Shown here in pieces: positions 22,807 to 33,960 of a stretch of 64,000 bases of DNA. The notes under the pieces are model-generated. The model did not search any database and was not told the DNA's origin. It was given only the letters and a program-made list of their open reading frames with translations. The stretch's first letter is position 1. Each line of letters begins with the position of its first letter. A program made the position numbers and the translations under genes. Source of the stretch: Pollenia angustigena (taxonomy: Eukaryota; Arthropoda; Insecta; Diptera; Polleniidae). The stretch is from assembly GCA_930367215.1 (NCBI GenBank), contig OV884058.1, forward strand, positions 217,786,208-217,850,207. The letters are read 5' to 3'.

Positions 22807-23787
22807 ATGCCTCCAAAAGGTCGCCGAAGCATTCAAAACAATAAAGTGATATGCACTCAATGTAACTTGGAAATCAAAGATGACGATGAGTTTATTGAAT
22901 GTGACAAGTGCTCAAAAAAATATCATGTAGTTTGTACGGCATTGAATAAGCGGGAATATGAGTATTTACTATTACATGAAGAAGAGGAATTTGTGTGCCA
23001 TTTGTGTGATAGTAATAATAACAATAATAGTGGGACACTTAAAAAAGAGTTGAACGAGATAAAAACAGAACTGAAAAAGCTCGATCAGCTGTCGTATTTG
23101 CAAGAAACCATGACTTTTATGTCTAAGCAATATGATGACATATTGAGAGGAGTAGCCGAAAACAAAAAGAAATTGGAAATTGTACAAAAGGAAAACAAGA
23201 TGTTAAGAGAAGAAGTCAAAACATTACAAGATTCTGTAAGATTTTTAAATGATCAAAGGGTCAGGAACGACTGTTTAATAAGAGGCGTTAATGTGATAGA
23301 CGGGATGTCTGCTGCGGATACTGTTTTAAAACTGTCAGGTGATGCTGGTGTAGAATTGCAACCAGAAGTTATTGATGAAGCTTATTTTATTAAGAAGAGG
23401 AATACAGCGAGTGACAAGAAAAATGAAAATAACGAAGAAAAGCAAGTAATGGTGGTGAAGTTTAATTCTAAAAAAGCAAAAGATATGATGATGTCAATTA
23501 AGCCAAAGTTAATGGTAAACGAATCAACAAAAAAAGTTTTTGTCAATGATTACTTGAGTAGAGAAACATTGCGCTTATTAAACTATGCCAAATCTTTGAA
23601 ACAAGTTGGATATCGCAGCGTTTATGTTGTTGGTGGAAAAGTTTTTATTAAAAGAAGTGAGTTGTCCAAGCCAAGAATCATAAGATGTGAAGAAGAAATT
23701 GATGATCTGTTACTTGAAGCAGCCACTAACAAGCAAAAACGTAGATCGCAGCATTTAGCTCGGGATGAAGATTTCAACGATGTTTAA
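22807..23787 (+). CDS. LINE ORF1 protein with PHD-type zinc finger and coiled coil
   Basis: 326 codons beginning MPPKGRRSIQNNK. Residues 16-67 form a C4HC3 PHD-like finger: Cys16, Cys19, Cys32, Cys35, His40, Cys43, Cys64, Cys67. Residues about 75-145 are charged and heptad-like, with KKELNEIKTELKKLDQL, consistent with a coiled coil for oligomerisation. The C-terminal third (about 150-290: DCLIRGV, VVKFNSKKAKDMMM, VFVNDYLSRETLRLL) resembles the RNA-binding region of L1-type ORF1 proteins. Such ORF1 proteins bind LINE RNA in a ribonucleoprotein. PHD-bearing ORF1s are known from CR1-group elements. The stop is 60 bp before the ORF2 start. The frame is intact. Confidence 0.85.
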   Translation: MPPKGRRSIQNNKVICTQCNLEIKDDDEFIECDKCSKKYHVVCTALNKREYEYLLLHEEEEFVCHLCDSNNNNNSGTLKKELNEIKTELKKLDQLSYLQETMTFMSKQYDDILRGVAENKKKLEIVQKENKMLREEVKTLQDSVRFLNDQRVRNDCLIRGVNVIDGMSAADTVLKLSGDAGVELQPEVIDEAYFIKKRNTASDKKNENNEEKQVMVVKFNSKKAKDMMMSIKPKLMVNESTKKVFVNDYLSRETLRLLNYAKSLKQVGYRSVYVVGGKVFIKRSELSKPRIIRCEEEIDDLLLEAATNKQKRRSQHLARDEDFNDV

Positions 23788-23847
23788 TCTTTATAAATAA
23801 ATTGTATATGTAAATATGTCTAATTTTTTTTTTTTTTTCCTATTTTT

Positions 23848-26800
23848 ATGAGTATTAATCAATATTTTTCTAGTTTAAAATCATTTAAAAATTTTGTAAA
23901 TAATAACAGAAGTTTATTTTTTAACGTATTATCAATCAATATCAGTACCTCAATTCTGTAACTTTTATAATTTAACTACCGATATCGTTAATTAACGAGA
24001 AATCTCGGTTACTTTAACGAATTTGTTATTCTGTATTTTAAATAAACAAATATTTTTGTTTAGAAATATTGACGACAAATATCGGTAAAAATATAAGAAC
24101 GTCAAAGTGAAAATTTTTTAAAATGTATAAAAAAATGCAAAATAAATTTACTTTATTGCATTTATTTTAACAAAACATGAATGAAAACGCGAAAATATTG
24201 ATTATATTTCTAAACAAATATGTTGGATTTAAATCTTTCTATACATAGGGAAAAATTTCCAGGTGACTCACTCTAGCACAACATTTCTGCTCTTACTTTT
24301 TATACCTACACTACTGTATGTGAAGAGGATATTATGTGTTTGTACGAATGTGTGTAACACATTTAAATAAAGGTTCTGGGCCTGCCTTTTAGTGTAACGA
24401 TTGACTCAGAATCAATATCAGAATACATTTAACGAAGCCCGTACTTCTATCAGGATGGCTGGCAGTCTGTCCAAGATAACCTTGTGCGCATATTACAGGT
24501 CGCAATTTGAAAAATAATTTTATAAAATTTGGCACATATGCGTTTATTGTCGCAAGGTCGAAGCCTTTTTGTAATGGTGAGAAGCAGTTATTTAATTTTA
24601 ATATCCCACATAAAAACTTTTTTCCGGAATAGGGTTTTGTGCCTATTAATAGACTTTTGTTTTATAGACATTTGAGTAGAATAAGATCCAAAAATATTTT
24701 GTCGCAACCTACATAAATCACCAGAACAAATTTTTTTAGAATCGGTCCATATTTGACCCAGCTCTCATACGAATACACTAATGATGGTAGTAGATACTTA
24801 GATAATATTGGCACAAAAATGTCTTATGTGAATATTAACCTCACAACATACTCTTTTTGGCAGAAACATGATCGCCCAAATACTGCAATGTAGAGTCGGA
24901 CTTGATCGACTATACTTTCTTACTTTTTTTGTGTTAAAAATTGGCTACTTTACTCTATATTTTTAATCTGTTAGCAGTACATTTTTTGTCGTTATTATTT
25001 AACAAGAACTTTTTTTGTGTCGTTAGCTACCGACATTTTTTGCCGATAAAAATTGTTAAAATTTCATTACAGAATAGCTCTTAACGACAATTTTCGTTAG
25101 CTAACGAATTTTGACTACTTAACGACAATTTTTTGTCGTTAACAAGTTACAGAATTTCAGTACAGAAGTTCTTCTTCAATTGAAAAATTTAATAAGTTTA
25201 AAACTCTAGTTGCCAACCTACCCAGTCTACCCAATATTATTGCGGTTCAGGAAACCTGGATTTGTAAAGATTTGGCTCAAATTTATAACATAGCTGGTTA
25301 TAATGCGGTTCACTGTTGTAGATCAGATAGTTATGGTGGTACCTCAGTTTTTATATCCCAGAATTTAGAATACGAAGTAGAATCGTGTGAAAGTAAGGAC
25401 TTTGTTGAGTCAATTGTTTTGAAACTGAACAGCAACAAACTTAATGGGAAACCTGTAAAATTTATATCGTTTTATAGATCGCCAAAATGCGATACAAATA
25501 GATTTCTTTTAAATTTGGAAAATATTTTAATTAATGTTGGTCGTAATCCATGTGTATTTGTTGGTGACTCAAACATTGACGTTTTAAATATAAAGTTATC
25601 GGAAGATCTCATAAATTTACTAGCAAATTACGATTTTATAAATTATCACGCATTAGTAACTCGTCCTGATAGTGGAACTTCCATCGATCATGTGTATAGT
25701 AATATAAAAAGCCCTTTTCTTATTAGCTCAGTGGAAAATAGACTTTCAGACCATAACCTTTTATCATGTCTAATAGAAATTGAAGCTCAATCCCATGTTT
25801 TTATAAAAGATACACGATTATATTGCGATTATGATCGCGTAAAAAGGGAAATTCAAACTCTTTTACTGAGTATATGTGTAACAGGGGATCCATCACTCGA
25901 TACTTCACTGTTGATATCATGTGTAAGTAATGTAATTAAAAATTGTACAGCTGAAAAACAACACAAAAAATTGGTTCGACATGAGATTACACCTTGGATA
26001 AATGGTAACTTACAAAAATTATTAGAATTAAAGAAAAATCTTTTAAAAATGAGAAGGAAAAAACCCGGTGTTGCTGATATAGAGAAAAAGCTTAAACGTA
26101 TTAGTAGAGTTATTAAAAGAGCTTACAAGGAATCCATGAATAATTTTTATAAGGATAATTTAAGCGAAATTCAACAAGATCCCAAAAAGTGCTGGAATTT
26201 CTTAAACGATACACTAGGTAGGCAAAAAACTAAGTCCATTACAATTAAAGATTTAAATAAAAAGCTAATTTCAAATGATTTACAAAAGGCGGAAATTCTA
26301 AATACATATTTTTTGGAATCTATTAAGGTCTTAAAATCGCAAATAATCCAAGTAGCTGACTCATGCAATTCGTTAAGAACTCTTACTCAACCTGATTATA
26401 GATTTTACTTACAATACACCACACATGATGAATTGCAAAACATTGTAATAAATCTAATATGTAAAAAAAGCTGTGGTCATGATAATATATCACCTAAAGT
26501 ATTGTTGAGTTGTAGTGATCTTATGACACCTTATTTGGTAAATATTTTCAATAACATGGTGTACCGAAGCGCTTATCCTGAAGTTTTAAAAATACATAAA
26601 GTGATTCCGATACCAAAGGAAAAAAATTCCTCCAGTGCTGAAATGTTTAGACCAATAGCTGTGTTATCTGTCTTAGATAATATATTTGGAAGAATTTTAT
26701 ATGATCAAGTTTCAGCATATATGCAAAATAACAAATTGTTAAACGACCACCAATATGGTTTTAGAAAGGGATGCGGTACTGAGGAAGCAGTTCTTAATGT

Positions 26801-27956
26801 CGTAAATTTCATTTGTAAGGGATTGGATGAAGGCTGTAGCGGCGTAGCTGGTATTTTTTTCGATCTAACAAAAGCGTTCGATCTCATAGACCATGATATT
26901 CTTCTTAAAAAGCTTAGATACTACGGAATTTGTGGGAAAGAATTATCTTTATTTAAAAGTTACCTGTCAAACCGCAAACAATACGTTAAAATAAACGCAG
27001 AAAGTAGCTCGTTAAAACCAGTCGAGCATGGTGTTCCACAAGGCAGCGTACTGGGGCCTTTGCTTTTTACAATTTACCTCAATGATATAAAAAATCTTGG
27101 TTTACATGGGAAGCTGTTTATTTACGCTGATGATATTTGTTTGCTTTACCCATATAAGCATGAAATCGTGGCAAAAGCTTATATGGAACGAGATGCTGCA
27201 CTTATTTTAGAATATACAAGAATAAATAAACTTATATTAAATGCGAATAAAACAAAGCTGATTCGTTTTAAACCTTACTGTAATAATAACATAAACTTTA
27301 GTGTCTTTATTGATGGTAGAGAAATTTCTGATGTTAACTCAATTAAGTACCTGGGTGTTTATCTACAGAGTAATTTGTCTTGGACTCAACACATACAATA
27401 TGTCAAAACAAAAGTTGCTCAAGGTACTGGGTTTTTGTACAAGTTTAAAAATAAATTTGATTGTAATACAAAATTGTTAATATTCAATGCCCTTATTCAA
27501 AGCCATTTGAATTACTTAACTTCCGTGTATGGATGGAAGAAATGTAATGAACTTAAATCGCTTCAGCGATGTCAAAATAAGGCTTTGAAAGTAGTTTCCA
27601 ATCTTCCTATAATGTTTCCAACAATATCGTTATATAAGGATATATTCAAAACAGTTTTGCCAATCTATAGCACCTACAAATTGCAAATCTTGTTATACGT
27701 TTTCAAAATTGTACACAATATTGGTTATCACACGATTAAATTTAAAAGGAATCAAGAGTTACACAACACAAGGAATAACAGTAATCTGTCAGTAGCAAGG
27801 TGTAGGTTGGAAACAACCAAACAAAGAATTGAACACATGGGTAGTCGTGAGTTTAATAACTTGCCACAATACTTAAAAACGTTAACTAGAATTTCAATAT
27901 TTAAAAAAACATTGAAAGATTATTTATATCAAAATTTAGAAGAACTTCTGAAGTAA
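23848..27956 (+). pseudogene. LINE ORF2: endonuclease and reverse transcriptase, disrupted by a DNA element
   Basis: Starts at an ATG (MSINQYFSSLKSF) at 23,848. After 98 bases a CAG-flanked element (23,946-25,162, plus one duplicated CAG) interrupts the endonuclease N-terminus, and the same frame resumes at 25,166 without further stop until 27,954. Endonuclease motifs follow: IIAVQETWI, FVGDSNIDVL, SIDHVYSN and SDHNLLS. RT motifs: RPIAVLSVLDNI, YGFRKGCGTEEA, FDLTKAFDLIDHDIL, HGVPQGSVLGPLLFTIYLND, the catalytic YADD, and LGVYLQSNLSW. No RNase H domain is apparent. Without the insertion the protein would be complete; as it stands, normal translation ends in the insert. Confidence 0.88.
23946..25162 (+). 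mobile_element. CAG-flanked inverted-repeat element (copy 2)
   Basis: 1217 bp with ends TACCTCAATTCTGTAAC and, inverted, TACTGAAATTCTGTAAC. CAG on both sides (23,943-23,945; 25,163-25,165). It is nearly the same length and order as copy 3 (30,886-32,099). The interior contains a Helitron-like fragment (ATACCTACACTACTGTATG onward, about 24,300-24,900), apparently acquired before the copies dispersed because all three carry it. Confidence 0.82.
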
Positions 27957-28127
27957 CTAGTTTTGATCTCAAAATGTATTAATATAATAAATATTTTTTT
28001 TTTTGTTTTTTCTTTTGTTTTAATTATAATACTGATAATCATAATGTTATGTAATATTTTACCAACTCGCCTCAACAATGCCTATAAGGCGCTGAGGCAA
28101 CATAAATGTACTGAATTATTGGAAATA

Positions 28128-28169
<42 letters not shown>

Positions 28170-28170
<1 letters not shown>

Positions 28171-29200
28171 TTCAAATTTCGAAAAAAAAATTGTTCAAAT
28201 TATGTAAAATAGAAAATTGATAAACATTTTTATTAACTGAATTAAGTTGTTAATTTATAACTTAAAACACAATAAGCTTTCGCAAAAGATGATTTTTTTT
28301 TCAAATATAAAAAGATAATTTAAATTTTACTTACTTTTGGATATTTTTAAAGAATCCATTTTCTAGTCTGTTGTATGATGATTGTATGTATAAAATAAGG
28401 AATTTTTTCGAATGCTTTATATTCGCTCTTTAGTTTATGTGGTACTTCTAGTTTGATGTATTACGGAACAAGTAACAACTGTTTGTTGTCTTTATATTTA
28501 GCGTTTTTTTTTTCTCAATTATTTTTTCGGGCTATTATTAAAAACATTAGCGTCAACAAACTGACACCGCTGCACCACCGCTTTTTTCTCTATTTTGCCT
28601 TAGTTGTGTGTAGTTGACAAATGTCTTTTTATTGGTATTTTCTTGATATTTTTACTTGTCTTTTGTTGCTGCTGACTTGTATTTTTCTTCAGTTCTATTT
28701 TGCTCTGTTGCCCTAATTTTAGAACGTCACTTTTGGTTTTTTTTTTGTCGTAATTATGTTCCAATCGACGGAATAGTTGTTCAGAGTAGCCAGCCAGCCA
28801 AAGTAGCACCATCAAGAGGATCGTTGATTATGTGTTTGTATGTTTTTAAACAAAACAAGTCGTGTCGAAAAAAAAACAAATAAATCATAAAAAAAAATGT
28901 ATCAACAGCACAAATCAGGAATAATTTTAGTATAATAAGCACCAGCAAGAATAAAGTGTGGTCAAATTGTTTCAATAGTAGTTGTTGTTGTGGTAGAAGT
29001 AGTGCAGGTGGTATCATCATATCCAAGGCAATTACAATGAATTTTATAAAATTGTAAAGAAATAAAAGAATAATTAATAAATTTTATAAGAAATGGTTTT
29101 AAATTAATTTATTGTTAATGAAGTAGAAAATTTGCTCTTAATTTAGTTGAGAGTTGTTTTCATTGACATGTAAAGTTTTTAAGAAAATAATTTGATTTTT
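28170..29200. other. Non-repetitive-looking stretch without supported gene
   Basis: Positions about 28,550-29,035 are less A/T-biased than the surroundings, with CTGCACCACCGC and GTTGTTGTTGTGG-type tracts that give open frames on both strands (28,600-29,026) through Gln- and Leu-rich repeats. No domain or splice structure was recognised. It could be untranslated exon or regulatory sequence of a host gene. Confidence 0.3.
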
Positions 29201-29205
29201 ATAAA

Positions 29206-29245
29206 ACAAGTAAGAGTGCTATATTCGACTATGCCGAATAAAGAT
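29206..29245 (-). mobile_element. Terminal fragment of Helitron-like repeat
   Basis: AACAAGTAAGAGTGCTATAT followed by TCGACTATGCCGAATAAAG is the reverse complement of the right terminus of the element at 20,796-21,825, with a decayed hairpin. Confidence 0.5.
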
Positions 29246-29639
29246 TTGACATGAAAACAGACAGGTTTGGAAAGAGACATAAGAAGCCCGGCGTGTACAA
29301 ATTCTTTTTCCAATAGTCCGTATAAATTTTTGAAATTCAAATCTTAAGTTTCAAAAATCTTGCATTTTCATGATGTCTTTCTTTCTAATCTTCTTTACAT
29401 AAGTTAAGCGGTCACACAGTCATTCCTTGCCAAAAGTCAATTTCACCCACTGTCCGTCACGGGCTTGGTATCCCCTGTCTTAATAATTGAACGGCTAAAT
29501 TTCGACACATACTTTGCATGCCTGATGCCGATGTTGACATCCCCAACACAAGGATCGGACGCTGTGCACAATTATTAGTATTGTGGTTATATTGTTGAAC
29601 CGTTTATGGGTTTTAATCCAAAATTTTATATTTTTAATA

Positions 29640-29965
29640 ATTCTAATAAAGTTCATCAAATTTAATTTTCATTAAATTATAAATAGGTTAAAATACAATT
29701 TGGTTTAAAGCTTGATGTTTGACTATTGACTGCCAGCAGTCGCCAATAGCTGTGAGTGTTAAACGGCAAAACGCTCCGAAGATTGAGTGGTTGCAATTGG
29801 GACATGCAAGGGTCACCTGTCCGTGAAAGCCTGTGTTTGAGCCCCGCGGCAGTCAAGAATGAAAAAATATCAATAAGTTTTAATTAATTTCATGTTATAA
29901 AAATTTCCTTTCGTTATAAAAATAATTTAATGAAAATTAAATTTGATGAACTTTAGCCTAATAAA
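29640..29965. mobile_element. Inverted-repeat element with possible tRNA-like core
   Basis: Arms of about 40 bp (CTAATAAAGTTCATCAAATT and AATTTTCATTAAATT) face their complement at 29,920-29,957. Between them, 29,745-29,866 is richer in GC and includes GTGTTTGAGCCCCGC, which loosely resembles a Pol III B box. The core may be a decayed SINE; this is a weak call. Confidence 0.4.
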
Positions 29966-30863
29966 AAATATCAACATTTGGAACATATATATATTAAGGA
30001 GGAACATCACATTGTTGCTTAATTTTACATTTCGTGCGACATTGTTTACCCCACAACGGTCCCTAACCCTTTTTCGACAATTTTCTATTTTATAAAATAT
30101 TTCAGTGCGACCTGTTTTGCAGTCTTGTACCTGATTTAGACTATTTATCAGGTTCAAGACTTGCAAAACTAATTCGATAAATATATATAGGCAAATCATA
30201 AAGTCACATTGGTTTTATTTGCTACAATTTTATGACTGTCAAAAATATTTTGTTTTGTCTTTCATATTAAAATATTAAATGAATTTACAAATTTGTTGCC
30301 CATGTATTTTCAACGTCCTTTTTCCGTTGGTTTTTGTTTATAATTTTAAGTTTTTATTTTTTCTTTTTTTTAATTTAATTTTGACATTAACATTAATTTT
30401 ATATGATAATTCAAACGGCTGTTCACAGTACTTAGCACTTTAGAACACTTTGTGAAATGGCTAAGAGTGTGAATACAAAATTTAATTGCTTTAGAACTAT
30501 TTCACAAACATTTTCCTCTTAACAAAATTATGTTTCATTTGCTTATTGAAACAGAAATAGATATTTTTTTATGGGCTTGACAAATATTTCATCCGAAATA
30601 AGGCGGTTATGCTAATACATAAAAATGATTTGTCCGATATTGATCAAAACACCAACTAGGATTAAAATTAGGAATACAATTTCCATCAAGTCCTTCACAT
30701 AAAATTTTTTTTATATTTTCAACTATGTATTTCGAATGTATTCAGAAATTATTTTTTATGCAAAAACTATTTTTGTTTTCAAAATTTGAGTAAAAAAACT
30801 AATAATAAGGCAAACAAAATTTTTAAGACAGTCAAAGAATTAGAGTAAATACAACCAATATGA

Positions 30864-32500
30864 GACAAGGTTAAGCAGGGACCAGTACCTCAATTCTGTA
30901 ACTTTTTGAATTTAACTACCGATATCGTTAATTAACGAGAAATCTCGGTTACTTTAACGATTTTGTTATTCTGTATTTTAAATAAACAAATATTTTTGTT
31001 TACAAATATTGACGACAAATATCGGTAAAAATATAAGAACGTCAAAGTAAAAATATTTTAAAATTAAAAAAAATACAAAATAAATTTGCTTTATTGCATT
31101 TATTTTAACAAAACATGAATGAAAACGTGTAAATATGGATTATATTTCTAAACAAATATGTTGGTGTTAAATCTTTTTATACATAGGGAAAAATTTCCAG
31201 GTGACTGAGCCACTCTAGCACAACATCTGCTCTTACTTTTTATACCTACACTACTGTATGTGAAGAGGATATTATGTGTTTGTACGAATGTGTGTAACAC
31301 ATTTAAATAAAGGTTCTGGGCCTGCCTTTTAGTATACCGATTAACTCAGAATCAATGTCAGAATCCATTTAACGAAGCCCGACCTTCTATCAGGATGGCT
31401 GGTTGTCTGTACAAGATAATCTTGTGCGCAAACTACAGGAAGCAATTTAAAAAATAATTTTATAAAATTTGGCACATATGCGTTTATTGTCACAAGGTCG
31501 AAGCCTTTTTGTAATGGTGAGAAGCATTTATTTAATTTTATAGCCCACACGAAAACTTCTTTCCGGAATAGGGTTTTGTGCCTATTAATAGCCATCTTGT
31601 TTTATAGACATTTGAGTTGAATAAGAAAAATATTTTGTCGCAACCTACATAAATCACCAGAACAAATTTTTTTAGAATCGGTCCATATTTGACCACAGCT
31701 CCCATACAAATACACTAATAATGGTAGTAGATACTTAGATAATATTTGGCACAAAAATGTCTTATGTGAATATTAACCTCACAACATACTCTTTTTGGCG
31801 GAAACATGATCGCCCAAATACTGCAATGTAGAGTCGGACTTGATCGACTATACTTTCCTACTTTTTTTGTGTTAAAAATTGGCTACTTTCTCTATATTTT
31901 TAATCTGTTAACAGTACATTTATTGTCGTTATTATTTAACAAGAACTTTTTTTGTGTCGTTAGCTACCGAAATTTTTTGCCGATAAAAATTTTTAAAATT
32001 TCATTACAGAATAGCTCTTAACGACATCTTTCGTTAGCTAACGAATTTTGACTACTTAACGACAAATTTTTGTCGTTAAAAAGTTACAGAATTTCAGTAC
32101 AGATTAGGACGGTGATATCGGTTGTGACTGGACACTGGCCGGTGGGGACTCATGCTGGAAGAATGGGTCTGGAATTTAACGACTACTGTAGAAGTTGTCA
32201 AAACGAGGAGGAAGAGGCGATTGTGCTTCACTTTCTTTGTCATTGCACTGGATTGCGGGGCATTAGGGAAGAATACCTGGGGGAACCGGTATTTGCCTGC
32301 TTGGACGATCTATCCAGGATAGAACTAAAATCGCTCCTTCTCTTCACTAGGAAGACGAAGTGGTTGGACTTTGCAGTGACGCCATCTGAGTAACTGCTCT
32401 TAGGGATGGGCATTGGCGCCGGGTATAACAAAGGGACCAATAAAGGACCCAACTGAGCTGTCTTTTGATGGCTGCCCATGGAAGCTAACCTAACCTAACC
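30864..32500 (+). pseudogene. 5'-truncated LOA-like LINE 3' end, interrupted
   Basis: Coding sequence reads TRLSRDQ, then after a CAG-flanked insertion (30,886-32,099) IRTVISVVTGHWPVGTHA, YCRSCQNEEEEAIVLHFLC and a stop at 32,391-32,393. The TGHWPxGxHAxRMG and C-x2-C-x(n)-H-x3-C block is the region after the RNase H domain in I/LOA/R1-type ORF2 proteins. The end is CTAACCTAACCTAACC. An 11 bp target duplication AACCAATATGA flanks it (30,853-30,863; 32,497-32,507), the first four bases overlapping the tail. Confidence 0.78.
30886..32099 (+). mobile_element. CAG-flanked inverted-repeat element (copy 3)
   Basis: 1214 bp, same orientation and organisation as copy 2. CAG on both sides (30,883-30,885; 32,100-32,102). 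Shares TACCTCAATTCTGTAACTTT, AACGAGAAATCTCGGTTACT, the internal Helitron-like fragment and the right end GTTACAGAATTTCAGTA. It is inserted between the Asp and Ile codons of a D-Q-I sequence in the LOA-like LINE. Confidence 0.82.
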
Positions 32501-32507
32501 AATATGA

Positions 32508-33424
32508 CGCGATAAAACACTAAATATTTGAAATTATATTTGAATATTCATATTGTTGTATAATTAAATTGAGCGAAAAATATTTTCCGCTTACCTACTA
32601 TCTTTCCCATTAACATTTCAGCTTCTTTGAATTCCCATAACAAAAATTACAATAAACAAAAAAACTAATTAATTAAAATAAACAATCGTTTCCCAGTAAA
32701 ACCTCTGCTTTTAAATTAAGCAAAACATACAAAAAATTTGCTGTAGTGAATAAAGACAACGAAAACCAAATAAACAAAATTTAACCTAATTACAATAGAT
32801 GATAAAAAAAATCTACTCTTTTTTAACCAAAATTATAGTAAAACTGCAGAAAAAATACTTAACAAAAAAAATAGAAACCAAAAAAGACTAAACAAAACAC
32901 AAAAGAGAATCACATGTTATCACATGAATGGCAAAAGCAACCAAAAAAACGACCCAATAACTGGGATGTCTATATAAAAGTATATCTATGTATGTAATTG
33001 TATACATATATACAAACATATGTATATTACTAGGTTACTTTTTTGACACACCACCCACCATACCACCCATACAACAGACATTTCGAAAAATTCTCCATAC
33101 TACGCATCGCAGAGCATAAAAACTAAATAACCTAAAATAATGTTGCAATTTCAGCATTTTCAAAAGTATGTACAAACATACTCTCACACAAAACACGCAT
33201 TGCTCTGCACTAGTTGTTGTCAAAATCTCAAGTTAACAATACCTTCTTGTACTGGTAGGAAATTTAAAAGAAAAATTCAATATTTCAAACAAATTCTAAG
33301 AGATTTGTATGGATATTGCACACAAATTTAAAAGAATATATCGCACGTGATTATAAAGAGGGTATTAACTCAAAATTTAAAATTGTTTTGTGAAAGCAAA
33401 ACAATTTTTAATTCAATATTAAAG
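32508..33424. other. AT-rich stretch, no supported gene
   Basis: Mostly A-rich. A 30 bp minus-strand exon-like segment at 32,595-32,624 was examined and not accepted. An ATGTATATCT-type microsatellite lies at about 32,980-33,030. Confidence 0.35.
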
Positions 33425-33459
33425 GCATATGAAAAATAATTTTTCATCGAACCGTTTTA

Positions 33460-33960
33460 TTACCAACAAGAGTGCTATATTCAGCTGTACCGAATCTTAT
33501 ACACCCTCCACCATGGACGAAAGTTATCTAACTGAGAGAAATCTATTTTGTGCCACTCCAACTTTTCTTATCCAGCCCACATTTTGTCGTATGTATAGTA
33601 TGGATAACCAAGATGCTTGTACTTAATTTATAAACTTCGACTCTTGCCATTCTCCAGATATACAGAAATCTATAATGCCTTTGTACGGAAGGTGCCATGC
33701 CCACTTTTCTAGACCTGTACCTTTCTAGTCCTGTACCAAATTTGGACTATTTTTCTCTAACCGTTCTTAAGATATAAATAAATCGATGTTGTACCACGCC
33801 ACTTCTCTACTCCCGCCCATATTTGTCGGATTTTGTGTATGGATAACAAAGATGCTTGTTCCTAATTTGGAAATCTACTTTTTTGTATGCGAAGTGCCAC
33901 GCCCACTTCTCTAATCTCGCCCACATTTTGTCAAATGTCGTGTATCGATAACCAAAAAAA
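33460..33960 (-). mobile_element. Helitron-like fragment with degenerate GCCCAC repeats
   Basis: Starts CAAGAGTGCTATATTCAGC with a terminal hairpin and ACACCCTCCACC, the reverse of the right end of the 20.8 kb element. It then has four imperfect repeats of GCCACGCCCACTTCTCTA / CCCACATTTTGTC near 33,550, 33,690, 33,790 and 33,895. No coding capacity. Confidence 0.5.

Larger units (their letters stand above)
22690..28166 (+). mobile_element. Near full-length LINE (Jockey/CR1 group) with ORF1, ORF2 and poly(A)
   Basis: Consists of ORF1 (22,807-23,787), a short spacer, ORF2 (23,848-27,956, broken by an insertion), a short 3' UTR with a potential stem (GCCTCAACAATGCC/GGCGCTGAGGC, about 28,069-28,102) and a 38-nt poly(A) run (28,129-28,166). 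The 5' boundary is approximate and no target duplication was identified. Both ORFs are otherwise open, so the copy looks young. Confidence 0.8.

Noticed and set aside
23946..25162. Idea that the CAG-flanked elements act as introns (introner-like), with CA/GTACCT and TTTCAG/ boundaries
   Set aside because: Splicing at any of these GT and AG positions shifts the ORF2 frame, and the donor is poor. Precise loss of element plus CAG would restore the frame, but that is excision, not splicing.
26171..26887. Minus-strand frames opposite LINE ORF2
   Set aside because: Antisense shadows of the RT/endonuclease coding sequence.
28600..29026. Overlapping minus-strand frames with Gln and Leu runs
   Set aside because: Frames overlap on both strands, start codons are arbitrary, and no domain or splice context is seen.
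32480..32500. TAACC repeats as telomeric sequence
   Set aside because: Only about three units at the 3' end of a truncated LINE; a retrotransposon tail explains them, and flies do not use such telomeric repeats.
32595..32624. 30 bp minus-strand micro-exon (AEMLMGKIV) with donor GTAAGC, phase-compatible with the 13.7-14.0 kb exon
   Set aside because: The acceptor (TTCAAAG) lacks a polypyrimidine tract and the segment is too short to judge; phase agreement has a one-in-three chance.
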